Of a stretch of 64,000 bases of DNA, positions 50,329-59,063 are shown in pieces (positions within the stretch are counted from its first letter, which is position 1; the number at the start of each line of letters is the position of its first letter). This DNA is from Desulfoluna sp. (GTDB taxonomy: Bacteria; Desulfobacterota; Desulfobacteria; Desulfobacterales; Desulfolunaceae): positions 1-64,000 of the forward strand of contig NZ_JAQYWB010000025.1 in the NCBI RefSeq assembly GCF_030145185.1, given 5' to 3'. The notes under the pieces were generated by a model. That model was given only the letters and a program-made list of their open reading frames with translations. It was not told the DNA's origin and did not search any database. The position numbers and the translations under genes are program-made.

Positions 50329-51714
50329 CTACTCAGCGCTGAGCTTCAGGTGATCAGGAACCACGACCATCTTGATGAGAATCGGCTTTAAAAAGGACCA
50401 CCGAATTCCAATTTTGTAGACCTCCTCCAAATCCCGAAGGGCGTCCCAGCAGTTATGACAGGGCGAAATAACCAGCTTGGCACCGGTTTCAAGAATCTGG
50501 TCCCGTTTGACTTTCAGGCCGATATTTCGCTCTTGCCGATACCGGCCGATTCCGTTCAAGCCGCCGCCGCCGCCACAACAGTAGTTATGCTCGCGGTTGG
50601 GTTTCATCTCACGGAAGTCCTCGGCAATCTGGCTCATGATATAACGCGCGTCATCAGCTAATCCCGCGTTTCGGATGTAGTTGCAGGAGTCCTGAAAGGT
50701 GACGGGTTCCTTAATTCTTTTGGCCGGATCGATCTTGAGTTTTCCAGTACGCAGGGCTTCGGCCACCCACTCCACATAATGCAGGCTATCCACCGGGGGT
50801 TTCCCCGATTTGATGCCCGCCCAGTAAGGCCCTTCGGTAACCGTGGCCCGGTAGGCGTGTCCGCATTCGGTCACCACCATACGCTTGGGCTTGAGGCGCT
50901 CGATGGCTGAATACACGGATTTTACCTGCAATTTTGCCGCCTCCCAGTCCCCGGCAAACATGGCGAGGCTGGTCTCTTCCCACCCTTCCGAAGGCACCGT
51001 CCAGTTCTCCCCTGCCAGATGAAAAAGAATGGCGGCATCGGCCAGGTCTTCCGGGTAATGCTTGGCCTCACGGGCGTTCACCGTATAGATAATATCGGCG
51101 TTCTCTTTATCAACGGGGATCTTAAGGCCCGGCCACTCCTCTTCGGTCTCCTCTTCCATCCACTCACAGGTGTCGACCCAATCCTCGGTAGTGATGTCCA
51201 TTTGGGCGCGATAGACCCGATGCATGCCGGACCCGATCTTCATCTCCCACGGCACAAACCCCTGGGAAAAAAGGATGCCTCGCAGGTAACTGAACATGAC
51301 CCCCGTATCGATACCCATGGGGCAATACATCGTACATCGGTTGCAACAGGTGCACTGGGCCCAGGCCACGTCCATGCAGTGCATCATAAACTGGGTGTCC
51401 ACCTCCCCTTTCCGACGGACCAACTCCCCCAGGGTCGATTGGATTTTATACGAAGGAACCTGCTTGGGGTCCTTGTCGTTGGCGATATAGAGAAAGCAGG
51501 AATCCGCGCAGAGCCCGCACCGCATACAGGAGTTCAGCCAGGTTTTCAGCCTCGATTTCAACGTCCTCTTAAGCAGATCTTTCAAGGCGGGCACGTCCAC
51601 CTCAAGGCTCTCCATCTCTTTGTAATACTGGATGCCGCCCTTATCCCCTAAAATTTCCTTCAGTTTATCTTTGGTTTCCACGGGTATTCTGTTGCATAAT
51701 TTGCCTTGCTGCAT
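50329..51714 (-). CDS. TmcB/HdrD-like cytoplasmic Fe-S protein, operon 1
   Basis: 461 residues. Two 4Fe-4S motifs ([11 protein letters not shown] at about 63 and [12 protein letters not shown] at about 120) precede a C-terminal CCG set ([28 protein letters not shown]). It resembles TmcB, HmcF and DsrK, which face the cytoplasm and may reduce a disulfide or exchange electrons with cytoplasmic carriers. The paralogue at 54217-55602 is highly similar along the whole length. Last gene of a cytochrome c, membrane cytochrome b, HdrD-like operon. Confidence 0.88.
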   Translation of the reverse strand: MQQGKLCNRIPVETKDKLKEILGDKGGIQYYKEMESLEVDVPALKDLLKRTLKSRLKTWLNSCMRCGLCADSCFLYIANDKDPKQVPSYKIQSTLGELVRRKGEVDTQFMMHCMDVAWAQCTCCNRCTMYCPMGIDTGVMFSYLRGILFSQGFVPWEMKIGSGMHRVYRAQMDITTEDWVDTCEWMEEETEEEWPGLKIPVDKENADIIYTVNAREAKHYPEDLADAAILFHLAGENWTVPSEGWEETSLAMFAGDWEAAKLQVKSVYSAIERLKPKRMVVTECGHAYRATVTEGPYWAGIKSGKPPVDSLHYVEWVAEALRTGKLKIDPAKRIKEPVTFQDSCNYIRNAGLADDARYIMSQIAEDFREMKPNREHNYCCGGGGGLNGIGRYRQERNIGLKVKRDQILETGAKLVISPCHNCWDALRDLEEVYKIGIRWSFLKPILIKMVVVPDHLKLSAE

Positions 51715-51753
51715 GGTCTCGTTTCCTTCATTACATGATCATCATTTTTTCTA

Positions 51754-52431
51754 TTACCAGGGGAATCCAGAAGATTTCACTCCGCCGCGCTTGATCCCAA
51801 AATCCATACCGATCTGAATGCGTGAACAGAAAAAAAGCACGATATGAGACAGTTTGGTAAAAGGGACAGCCACGAGAAACAGCTCACCGGACAGGATATG
51901 CGCGATCGTCCAGAAGGTCACATCACCGATCTGATGATAGGCCATGAAGGCTGTCGCAAAAGGTGCCACAGAGAGAAAAAGGACCCCAATGTCTCGGGGG
52001 GTCGTGAGATTCCGTACCTCGGGAACCAGCATGCGACGAAGCAACAGGCCACAAGCGGCGACGAGCACGCCTGCGGTAAGGACATCGGCCACAACATCGG
52101 GCATAGCCGGCATGTAGATGCCCCATCGGTATTTCAAGATAACCGAATGGGCAGATAAAAAAAGAGGGGTCACCACGGCGCCCACATGAAAGAGATAAAA
52201 AATCAGGGTGTACACAGGATTCTGCCGCCAGCAACGCGTCCCGAAAGGGACCAGCCAAAGTCCGATGGAGCGCAAGGCAGCTTTGACGCCGGAGACGATA
52301 TTTGTATTGTAAGCGATTCGGTCCAGTTGGAAGTCAAGACCCCTGATATAAAGGGCCACATGAACAAAGCAACCGATAAAAAAGATGCTGAAGGAGAGCC
52401 ACAAAAGCGGCCCGGTGATAAATTGATACAT
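51754..52431 (-). CDS. TmcC/NarI-like membrane cytochrome b subunit, operon 1
   Basis: 225 residues with five to six hydrophobic segments. Histidines placed for haem b binding are seen in CFVHVALYI, FYLFHVGAVV, MAYHQIGD, AHILSGEL and KLSHIVLFFCS. Related to TmcC, DsrM and NarI. It passes electrons across the membrane between the periplasmic cytochrome and the cytoplasmic HdrD-like subunit. AAGGA ribosome site. The paralogue at 55733-56410 is close to identical in layout. Confidence 0.87.
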   Translation of the reverse strand: MYQFITGPLLWLSFSIFFIGCFVHVALYIRGLDFQLDRIAYNTNIVSGVKAALRSIGLWLVPFGTRCWRQNPVYTLIFYLFHVGAVVTPLFLSAHSVILKYRWGIYMPAMPDVVADVLTAGVLVAACGLLLRRMLVPEVRNLTTPRDIGVLFLSVAPFATAFMAYHQIGDVTFWTIAHILSGELFLVAVPFTKLSHIVLFFCSRIQIGMDFGIKRGGVKSSGFPW

Positions 52432-52513
52432 GGTTTTTCCTTTTTCACTATCCGATAAGAAGACGGCAACCCATGGAAAACGTTGATTTTCGTCTCTTCA
52501 TGACATGGAAGGG

Positions 52514-53485
52514 TTACGGATTACCGGTCCTGAAAGGAGCATGGCATCCGGTGCAATCATCCACGTCACCGGCTCCCATTTCATCGTGACACCCGATACA
52601 GCTTCGATCCGCATTTCGGGTGTGCATGGCCGCATAAAGCGAGATCCCACCGCCCTGACTGGAGTCGCCATCGGTATGGCACTCGGAGCAGCGGGTGTCA
52701 GGTTCTTTGTGGTGACAGACGTCGCACGAAATATCAGCCATTTCATGGAGATCATGATCGAAGAGAACCTCACCTCCTCGGGCGACGTCCTTAGAGGGAT
52801 TTAAATCGGCCAAAGACTGGGCAGGCAATGCATGGCAGGCCTTACAGCTTAAGGGTCCACTCGGTTTTTTATGGTTACGGTCGACTAAATGGCAGGTAAT
52901 ACACAAATCATGGGACACATTGTCAGACGACAACCCAGGACTCATGCTATCCCCCGACTTTTCGGAGTCATCGCCATTCAGCAAGTCATGGCATGCCCGA
53001 CAATCAAGGGTCGCTTTTTCTGTGTGGGTAAAATGAAGAGAATCGTCGAAATCAATGGCATAGGAAGACGAGGTGGGTACGGCCTTGTCTCTGACATGAC
53101 ATCCTCCGCAGATCTGAGGACCTGTGGGCTGTTTCGTGGCCACGCCTTCAGCATGGCAACGGATACATTCGGTATGGTACAGGTCCCTGATCTCGTTGCC
53201 GGAAAGCCCCTTACGGCCTTTAAAGGCAAAAGATATCCCGGAACCGTCCCCTGATCTTTCATCGTGACACGAGAGACAGCCTGTCTCTCCGGAATAGGCT
53301 GCATGCCGATCGTGTGGAAACAGAACCGGTGGACGTTCACGTTCTCCATACGGCAACATTGCATCAATGGCGATGACATCTCCCCCCAGACCTTGACCGC
53401 CATTGTCTTTTGAATTCGCAAGACAGAGGCTGAAAAAGAAAAGAACCAGGAGAATGGCCAGGGCTGCCCCGACTCGTATACGCAT
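52514..53485 (-). CDS. Exported decaheme c-type cytochrome, operon 1
   Basis: 323 residues with an N-terminal signal peptide (VGAALAILLVLFFFSLCLA). Ten CxxCH sites: CLSCH, CIRCH, CGGCH, CRACH, CITCH, CKACH, CDVCH, CSECH, CIGCH, CTGCH. It occupies the position of the tetrahaem TmcA in the Tmc complex but is larger, so the complex is Tmc-like and not a standard Tmc, Nhc (nine haems) or Ohc (eight haems). It takes electrons from periplasmic hydrogenases or formate dehydrogenases, or delivers to them. First gene of the operon, AAGGAG upstream. Confidence 0.92.
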   Translation of the reverse strand: MRIRVGAALAILLVLFFFSLCLANSKDNGGQGLGGDVIAIDAMLPYGERERPPVLFPHDRHAAYSGETGCLSCHDERSGDGSGISFAFKGRKGLSGNEIRDLYHTECIRCHAEGVATKQPTGPQICGGCHVRDKAVPTSSSYAIDFDDSLHFTHTEKATLDCRACHDLLNGDDSEKSGDSMSPGLSSDNVSHDLCITCHLVDRNHKKPSGPLSCKACHALPAQSLADLNPSKDVARGGEVLFDHDLHEMADISCDVCHHKEPDTRCSECHTDGDSSQGGGISLYAAMHTRNADRSCIGCHDEMGAGDVDDCTGCHAPFRTGNP

Positions 53486-53710
53486 AACTGCTCCTTACTG
53501 AACCCTCAAATTAACAGAAAACAATGGCTATATCCGTACCGGGTCGTGTCGACACCGACGTAAATACCGCACGCAAATATCCCTAAAGTGAATTCAGGAT
53601 ACTTTCTCTTTGAATTCCTGCCATATGAAAGCCGACACCTTGGTGTGTAAAGTGCAGTCTATCAGGGGTGTGGAACAATAACTAGCTCCACCACAGGCAA
53701 TAATGCCTGT

Positions 53711-53763
53711 TATGTGTTACACATTTTACTAAATAGAAACTCCAAGCCCACTGCGAATGAGCA
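53711..53763 (-). promoter_or_regulatory. Leader/operator block shared by both Tmc-like operons, copy 1
   Basis: On the minus strand the order is TGCTCAT-CGCAGTGGGC-TGGAGT, an A/T spacer with AGTAAAA, and GTGTAACACATAA (containing GTGT-T-ACAC). The same order and near-identical sequence occur at 57696-57751 before operon 2, although surrounding sequence is diverged. It lies just downstream of the predicted -10. Confidence 0.6.
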
Positions 53764-53768
53764 GCTGT

Positions 53769-53796
53769 ATTTTACCATGAGCCATCACATTGTCAA
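53769..53796 (-). promoter_or_regulatory. Predicted promoter of Tmc-like operon 1
   Basis: Minus strand TTGACA (53791-53796), 16 bp, TAAAAT (53769-53774), about 280 bp before the cytochrome start. Confidence 0.6.
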
Positions 53797-54001
53797 ATAT
53801 TTTTTAACAACGCCCTTGGAGAAAGGTCTGAGGATTCCGCCATAGTTGCTCACAATTTCAAGTACTTGACTTTTTTTTGTTGCCCCGATACCTGAACCCT
53901 ATGTCTATCGTATAGATCCAAGGGGCCTGTTCGCCCTTTTAACGACATTCCTAAATACAGCTTTCCAAACGCTAAGGTGAATTACAAGGCCAGAATTCCA
54001 C

Positions 54002-54039
54002 AAAAAAAAATCGGCAGACGATGTTTCCGCCTGCCGATC
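54002..54039 (-). terminator. Terminator downstream of Tmc-like operon 2
   Basis: Minus strand ATCGGCAGGCGG-AAACAT-CGTCTGCCGAT followed by TTTTTTTT, about 180 bp beyond the stop. Confidence 0.85.
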
Positions 54040-54216
54040 TTACACTGTGCTACCCCGCATTTGCCTTCTTTAAATTCAAAAGGCCGCGGTAAATAAAGGC
54101 CTGCTCAAGCCCAAAACGGTCCCCTCTCACAAACGCAGAAAATCAACCATGATGACATGTCACCGGCAAGACGCCCCACAACATGTGGATTGAACCAATA
54201 GTGCTTCCCGAAGCTC

Positions 54217-55602
54217 TTATTCTTCCAGATGCTGCAAGTGGTCAGGCACCACGGCCATCTTAACGAGATAAGGCTTGAGAAATGACCAGCGGATCCCAAT
54301 TTTATACACCTCTTCCAGGTCACGAATGGCATCCCAGCAATTGTGGCAGGGGGTAATCACCAGCTTTGCTCCCGTGGCAAGAATCTGGTCCCGCTTGACG
54401 ATCATGCCGGTGTTTCGCTCTTTCCGGTAGCGCCCGATGCCGTTTAAGCCCCCGCCCCCGCCACAGCAGAAGTTATGTTCACGGTTGGGGGTCATCTCCC
54501 TGAAATCCTCTGCAATCATGCTCATGATATACCGTGCGTCATTGGCCAGGCCTGCGTTACGAATGTAGTTACAGGAATCATGATACGTCACGGGTTCCTT
54601 GATTCTTTTGGCAGGGTCGATCTTCAGCTTGCCCGTCCGCAGGGCCTCTGCCACCCACTCCACATAATGCAGGGTCTCCACTGGAGGTTTTCCATCTTTA
54701 ATGCCGGCCCAGTAGGGCCCTTCGATGACGGTGGCCCGATACGCGTGCCCGCATTCGGTCACGACCATCCGCTTGGGCTTGAGCCGATCGATGGCCGAAT
54801 AAACGGACTTCACCTGCATTTTAGCCGCCTCCCAGTCTCCAGCAAACATGGCAAGGCTGGTCTCTTCCCACCCTTCGGAGGGGACTGTCCATTTCTCACC
54901 TGCCAAGTGAAACAAAATGGCGGCGTCGGCGAGATCTCCCGGGTAATGCTTGGGCTCACGGGCATTGACCGTGTAAATAATGTCTGCGTCCTCCTGGTCA
55001 ATGGGAATCTTCAGACCCGGCCACTCTTCCTCGGTCTCCTCTTCCATCCACTCACAGGTATCCACCCAGTCCTCTGTGGTGATGTCCATCTGGGCACGGT
55101 ACACACGGTGCATCCCCGATCCGATCTTCATTTCCCACGGAACAAAGCCCTGGGAATAAAGCAGCCCGCGGAGGTAACTGAACATCACGCCCATATCGAT
55201 CCCCATGGGACAATACAGGGTGCATCGATTGCAACAGGTGCACTGCCCCCAGGCCACATCCATGCAATGGATCATAAACGGGGTATCCACCTCGCCTTTT
55301 CGGCGAACCATCTCGCCCAGGGTGGATTGAATTTTATATGAAGGGACCTGCTTGGGGTCCTTATCGTTAGCAAGATAGAAAAAGCAGGAGTCGGCGCAGA
55401 GGCCGCATCCCTGACAGGTATTCAGCCAGGTCTTCAGCCTTGATTTAAGGGTCCTCTTCAGTTCAGCCTTCAAGGCGGGAACATTGACTTCAAGAGATTC
55501 CATCTCTTTGTAATAGGCAGCTCCCCCCTTGTCTGTCATGAACTCCTGAAGTCCCTCTTTCGTGTCAATGGACTTCCTGTTGCAAAATATTCCTTCGGGC
55601 AT
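54217..55602 (-). CDS. TmcB/HdrD-like cytoplasmic Fe-S protein, operon 2
   Basis: 461 residues from ATG 55602 (AAGGA upstream); the frame is open further, but similarity to the paralogue starts here. Cluster motifs [11 protein letters not shown] and [15 protein letters not shown] set [18 protein letters not shown] and [10 protein letters not shown]. Nearly the whole central part is identical to 50329-51714, showing recent duplication or gene conversion. Confidence 0.88.
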   Translation of the reverse strand: MPEGIFCNRKSIDTKEGLQEFMTDKGGAAYYKEMESLEVNVPALKAELKRTLKSRLKTWLNTCQGCGLCADSCFFYLANDKDPKQVPSYKIQSTLGEMVRRKGEVDTPFMIHCMDVAWGQCTCCNRCTLYCPMGIDMGVMFSYLRGLLYSQGFVPWEMKIGSGMHRVYRAQMDITTEDWVDTCEWMEEETEEEWPGLKIPIDQEDADIIYTVNAREPKHYPGDLADAAILFHLAGEKWTVPSEGWEETSLAMFAGDWEAAKMQVKSVYSAIDRLKPKRMVVTECGHAYRATVIEGPYWAGIKDGKPPVETLHYVEWVAEALRTGKLKIDPAKRIKEPVTYHDSCNYIRNAGLANDARYIMSMIAEDFREMTPNREHNFCCGGGGGLNGIGRYRKERNTGMIVKRDQILATGAKLVITPCHNCWDAIRDLEEVYKIGIRWSFLKPYLVKMAVVPDHLQHLEE

Positions 55603-55732
55603 TGTCTCGTATCCTTCTGTCATCATGTTCCATACAAATCGCCACCAGCGAGGTGGGGGCACCCCGAGCCTTTTCAAGCGGCCTGTTTGCTGACGGGTGC
55701 GTCATAGCCTGCAGGGTGTTGGCTGCCTTGAT

Positions 55733-56410
55733 TTAAACAGGCATACCAACGGATTTCATCCCGCCCCTCTTGGTGCCGAAATCTATACCAATCTGAACTC
55801 GGGAACAGAAAAAAAGGACAAGGTGAGAAAGCTTGGTAAAGGGAATCGCCACCAACAGCAGCTCACCGGATAAGATGTGGGCCAGGGTCCAGTAGGTGCT
55901 GTCCCCTACCTGGTGGTAGGCCATACACCCGGTGACAAAAGGAGCGACGGCGATAAAAAGAGCCCCGAGCTCCCGGTCCGTGGTAAGAATGCGAACTTCA
56001 GGAAGAATAAAACGACGAATCACCACGCCCACAGCGGCCACGATAACCCCGACGGTCAACCAATCGGCCACCACGTCAGGAAGGGTCGGAACAGAGATCC
56101 CCCAGCGGGATTCCAAAATAACGGCATGGGCCGACAAAAACAGAGGCGCAATCACCGCGCCTATATGGAAAAGATAAAACATGAGCGTATAAACGGGCTT
56201 GACACGCCAGCTGCGCGTGCCGAAGGGCACCATCCAGGAAATGAGGGACCACAGGGCGCCCCGGATAGCCCAACCGATATGAGTGGTATAGGAAACCCTG
56301 TCCAGTGCCTCGTCAAGGTCTTTGATATAGAGCACCACATGCGTGAAGCACCCGACGAAGAAAATAGTGAAAGAGAGCCACAATAGCGGCCCGGTAATAA
56401 ACTGATACAT
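55733..56410 (-). CDS. TmcC/NarI-like membrane cytochrome b subunit, operon 2
   Basis: 225 residues, GGAGG upstream. Same length and helix pattern as 51754-52431, with haem-ligand candidates in CFTHVVLYI, FYLFHIGAVI, MAYHQVGD, AHILSGEL and KLSHLVLFFCS. The middle helices differ more than the ends. Confidence 0.87.
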   Translation of the reverse strand: MYQFITGPLLWLSFTIFFVGCFTHVVLYIKDLDEALDRVSYTTHIGWAIRGALWSLISWMVPFGTRSWRVKPVYTLMFYLFHIGAVIAPLFLSAHAVILESRWGISVPTLPDVVADWLTVGVIVAAVGVVIRRFILPEVRILTTDRELGALFIAVAPFVTGCMAYHQVGDSTYWTLAHILSGELLLVAIPFTKLSHLVLFFCSRVQIGIDFGTKRGGMKSVGMPV

Positions 56411-56493
56411 GGTGATGCCTCCATTTCAATCCGAAAGAGAATACAGCGCCCCAAAAATCGAGGCGAGGTTGGGTTCACGATGAAACAACCTGT

Positions 56494-57474
56494 TTATTTA
56501 TGGCCGACGGTGAAAGGCTCATGACACCCGGTGCAATCGTCTACCACCCCGGCTCCCATGCTTTCGTGGCACCCAAGGCAGCTCCGCTCTGACGAGCGTG
56601 TATGCATGGCCACCTGAAGCGTAATCCCACCGCTTTCGGGCGACGCCCCATCGGTGTGGCATTCGGAACAGCTGGTTTCAGGTTCTTTGTGGTGGCACAC
56701 GTCGCAGGCGATATCGGCCGATTCATGCAGATCATGATCGAAGGTTACTTCGCCGCCATGGGCAACGTTTTCAGAAAGAAGGGTGTCTTCGGAAGATGAT
56801 GCGGAAGCAGGAGGGTTCGCATGGCACCCGGTGCAATCCAAAGGCGCAGACGTCTCCCCAGAAGTTCGAACGTTTAGATGGCAGGTGATGCACAAAGCAT
56901 GGGAGGAATTCTTCGGGGAGACTGGGTGTGAAGCGTCTTGGGCCACAACCCGCTGAACAGCGCCAGAAGAATCATGGCAAGCCTGACAGTCGAGGGAAGC
57001 CGCGTCTTCATGCAGAGCGTGCAAAGAGGCATCAAAATGAAGAGTATGAGAAGAACGTGGAGAGTCCACGCTGGAATTGACATGACATTCACTGCAGATC
57101 TGTGGGCCGGAAGGTTGGCCTGCGGCTTCAAGGTCGGCATGACACCCGAGGCATTCCGAGTGATAGAGATCCTTGACCGCCTCACGGGAAAGCCCATCCC
57201 GATTTTTAAAGGCAAACTTAATCCCCGAGCCCTCTTCGGACCTGGGTTCATGGCACACCAGACAGTTGGAAGCCCCCTGCTCGTCTGCCACATGCTTCTC
57301 ATGCGGAAATCGGACTGCCGGACGTTCTCTCTCCCCAAAGGAATCAAGAGCATCAAGAATGATGAGATCTTCGCCTCGTTCCGGCAACTTCTCATTGCCG
57401 GTATACGCCAGCCTCATCCCCACACACAACAAAATTAGGAGAATCGCGAAAGTAGCCTCGACTCGTTTACGCAT
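56494..57474 (-). CDS. Exported decaheme c-type cytochrome, operon 2
   Basis: 326 residues with signal peptide (ATFAILLILLCVGMRLAYT). Ten CxxCH sites: CLVCH, CLGCH, CSECH, CQACH, CITCH, CTGCH, CDVCH, CSECH, CLGCH, CTGCH, at positions aligned with the operon 1 cytochrome. The haem-poor linker regions are the most diverged parts of the operon pair, while the motifs and the C-terminal four-haem block are well conserved. AAGGA ribosome site. Confidence 0.92.
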   Translation of the reverse strand: MRKRVEATFAILLILLCVGMRLAYTGNEKLPERGEDLIILDALDSFGERERPAVRFPHEKHVADEQGASNCLVCHEPRSEEGSGIKFAFKNRDGLSREAVKDLYHSECLGCHADLEAAGQPSGPQICSECHVNSSVDSPRSSHTLHFDASLHALHEDAASLDCQACHDSSGAVQRVVAQDASHPVSPKNSSHALCITCHLNVRTSGETSAPLDCTGCHANPPASASSSEDTLLSENVAHGGEVTFDHDLHESADIACDVCHHKEPETSCSECHTDGASPESGGITLQVAMHTRSSERSCLGCHESMGAGVVDDCTGCHEPFTVGHK

Positions 57475-57695
57475 AACGGTTCCTTCTCATGAATCAGGTT
57501 AACAAAAAAAACAATGGATATCTCAGGCCCAGCCCCAAAGGCTGCAGCTTCATTCCACCCTAAAAACCCCCGACACGAATGCCTGAGAACGTGTTTTTTC
57601 CAATCCTGCTGAGAAGACGATTGCCCTTATTTAAAAGGAACACCTTGGCAAGGGTATAAAAATACACCCGGCAATGATGAGCTAATCACCCTAAT

Positions 57696-57751
57696 TATGT
57701 GTTACACTGGTTTTTACTTAATTAACACTCCATGCCCACTGCGTATGAGCA
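57696..57751 (-). promoter_or_regulatory. Leader/operator block shared by both Tmc-like operons, copy 2
   Basis: Counterpart of 53711-53763: TGCTCATACGCAGTGGGCAT.. then AAGTAAAA and GTGTAACACATAA on the minus strand. Conserved order and spacing suggest a binding site or RNA element used by both operons. Confidence 0.6.
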
Positions 57752-57756
57752 AAGGA

Positions 57757-57786
57757 ACATTACGCCCGAGGCCCTGGTATTGTCAA
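57757..57786 (-). promoter_or_regulatory. Predicted promoter of Tmc-like operon 2
   Basis: Minus strand TTGACA (57781-57786), 18 bp, TAATGT (57757-57762), in the same place relative to the leader block as in operon 1. Confidence 0.5.
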
Positions 57787-58196
57787 TTGATTTTTCTAAC
57801 AAATCAATCACCTTGCCCATTGCTATCTAAATATTGTGTTTATTTTCAGCGTATTAAATTCCGTAAAAAATATTCCACTATTACCCCCTCTATTTAGTAT
57901 AGAATAAAAACCCTTGATCAATTTTACTGATGAGTTCGGCAAATAGAATTATTAAAGCAAAGAAAAATACCTACATTCATAAAAGGAAACTCTCACCATG
58001 CCAGGGCATCCCATGCCTGAGAAACGAACCTCAGGGTGCCTAAAAAAGCGAGAAGAAGACCCGCAGGGAAAGAATTTGGGACCGTCGGGTCAGAAAGACC
58101 CCTCTGCACCCAACAGGGAAAATGGGACATAAAATGAAGGGTCACCTTGGCCAGAAGCCAAGGTGTTTGATGCGGAAAAGTCGATCAGAATCAAGC

Positions 58197-58817
58197 TCAA
58201 TATCGTTTGATTCGCCGGATGGATTCTCCATGCCAGACACAGCTCCCCAGGGCGGAGAGCCAGGGGAGAGAGCTCCCGGCAGCAGAACAACGCTCGGGCT
58301 CGTCCAGCAGCATCCCGGCCAGAGAAGAGAGCGGAGCGGCCAGATCCGACCTCAGTTGCCCGGCATTCAGACTCCCTCTGGCAAGGGTTTTTCCGAGGGC
58401 GGCAACCATCATCCCGGTGCTGACCACATGGCAGTTGTCAAAGGCATCCGCCTTCAACCGATTGCGTACCCTCTCGTCCGGTGCCTCGCGAAGGAGAACT
58501 TCGACAGACGCGCAGCGCCGTCTCAACGCCTCGGCCAGCTGGACCTCGTCGTTCCAAGAGGAGAGAAGGATCAGGGGCGGCTCCTTTTTAATCTTCGGGG
58601 GCCGGCCGCTTTGACTGAAAACCTTTTTAACCGCCGTCCATCGCTCATCCAGGCGCATCTCCAAAACGGCTTTCTTCAGGCCATCGCCATCCGATGCCTG
58701 CACCCTCTCCACATGGGCAATTCGGTACCGCTTGGTCCCGCTGAAAAAACACTTTTCAACCACAACGACCTGCGCCGTCCCCTCCCCCTCCTCGAGATAC
58801 ACGCCCAGAAAAAACAT
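58197..58817 (-). CDS. Hypothetical protein
   Basis: 206 residues from ATG 58817 (GGGGGGAAG upstream). No family recognised. The N-terminal half is beta-rich (FFLGVYLEEGEGTAQVVVVEKCFFSG), with a Lys-rich PPKIKKEPPLILLSSW in the middle. The second half is predicted helical with Arg-rich stretches (EALRRRCASVEVLLREAPDER). The reverse-strand frame of similar length is judged a shadow. It stands alone downstream of the acyl-CoA dehydrogenase terminator. Confidence 0.55.
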   Translation of the reverse strand: MFFLGVYLEEGEGTAQVVVVEKCFFSGTKRYRIAHVERVQASDGDGLKKAVLEMRLDERWTAVKKVFSQSGRPPKIKKEPPLILLSSWNDEVQLAEALRRRCASVEVLLREAPDERVRNRLKADAFDNCHVVSTGMMVAALGKTLARGSLNAGQLRSDLAAPLSSLAGMLLDEPERCSAAGSSLPWLSALGSCVWHGESIRRIKRY

Positions 58818-58961
58818 CTTCCCCCCGGATTCACAATCAACAAAAAAAGCAACCAGCCAAAATCATGAAGGATATCTATACCGCAAGGCATAAGATGTCA
58901 ATCGTGATGGATCAGCCAGAAGCCTGGAGGGTAAACCGGCGCGTGGCAAAGGAAAGGGCAC

Positions 58962-59018
58962 AAAAAAAACCGCTGCACCTGCCCCCCCAAAAAAGAAGGA
59001 GGGACAAAGGCAGCGGCA
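58962..59018 (-). terminator. Terminator downstream of acyl-CoA dehydrogenase
   Basis: Minus strand CCGCTGC ... GCAGCGG followed by TTTTTTTT, about 46 bp after the stop codon. The loop is long (about 33 nt), so strength is uncertain. Confidence 0.65.
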
Positions 59019-59063
59019 CCCCTTTTTCAAGGGGGCTCTCCTGGCCGCTGGAGAGAGGCTTTT

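Larger units (their letters stand above)
53486..54216. other. Spacer between the two Tmc-like operons, about 730 bp
   Basis: Contains, in transcription order on the minus strand, the operon 2 terminator, an A/T-rich stretch, the operon 1 promoter (53769-53796) and a conserved leader block (53711-53763), plus a CAGGCAATAATGCCTG palindrome at 53694-53709. No gene. Confidence 0.6.
57475..58196. other. Regulatory and spacer region upstream of Tmc-like operon 2
   Basis: About 720 bp. Holds the operon 2 leader block and promoter, then an A/T-rich stretch to about 57970. The rest, up to the end of the gene at 58197, has no recognised feature. Confidence 0.5.

Noticed and set aside
58122-58868. 248-codon plus-strand frame opposite the hypothetical gene at 58197
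   Set aside because: Very rich in Gly, Arg, Pro and His as typical of antisense shadows. The minus-strand frame has the ribosome site and a balanced composition.
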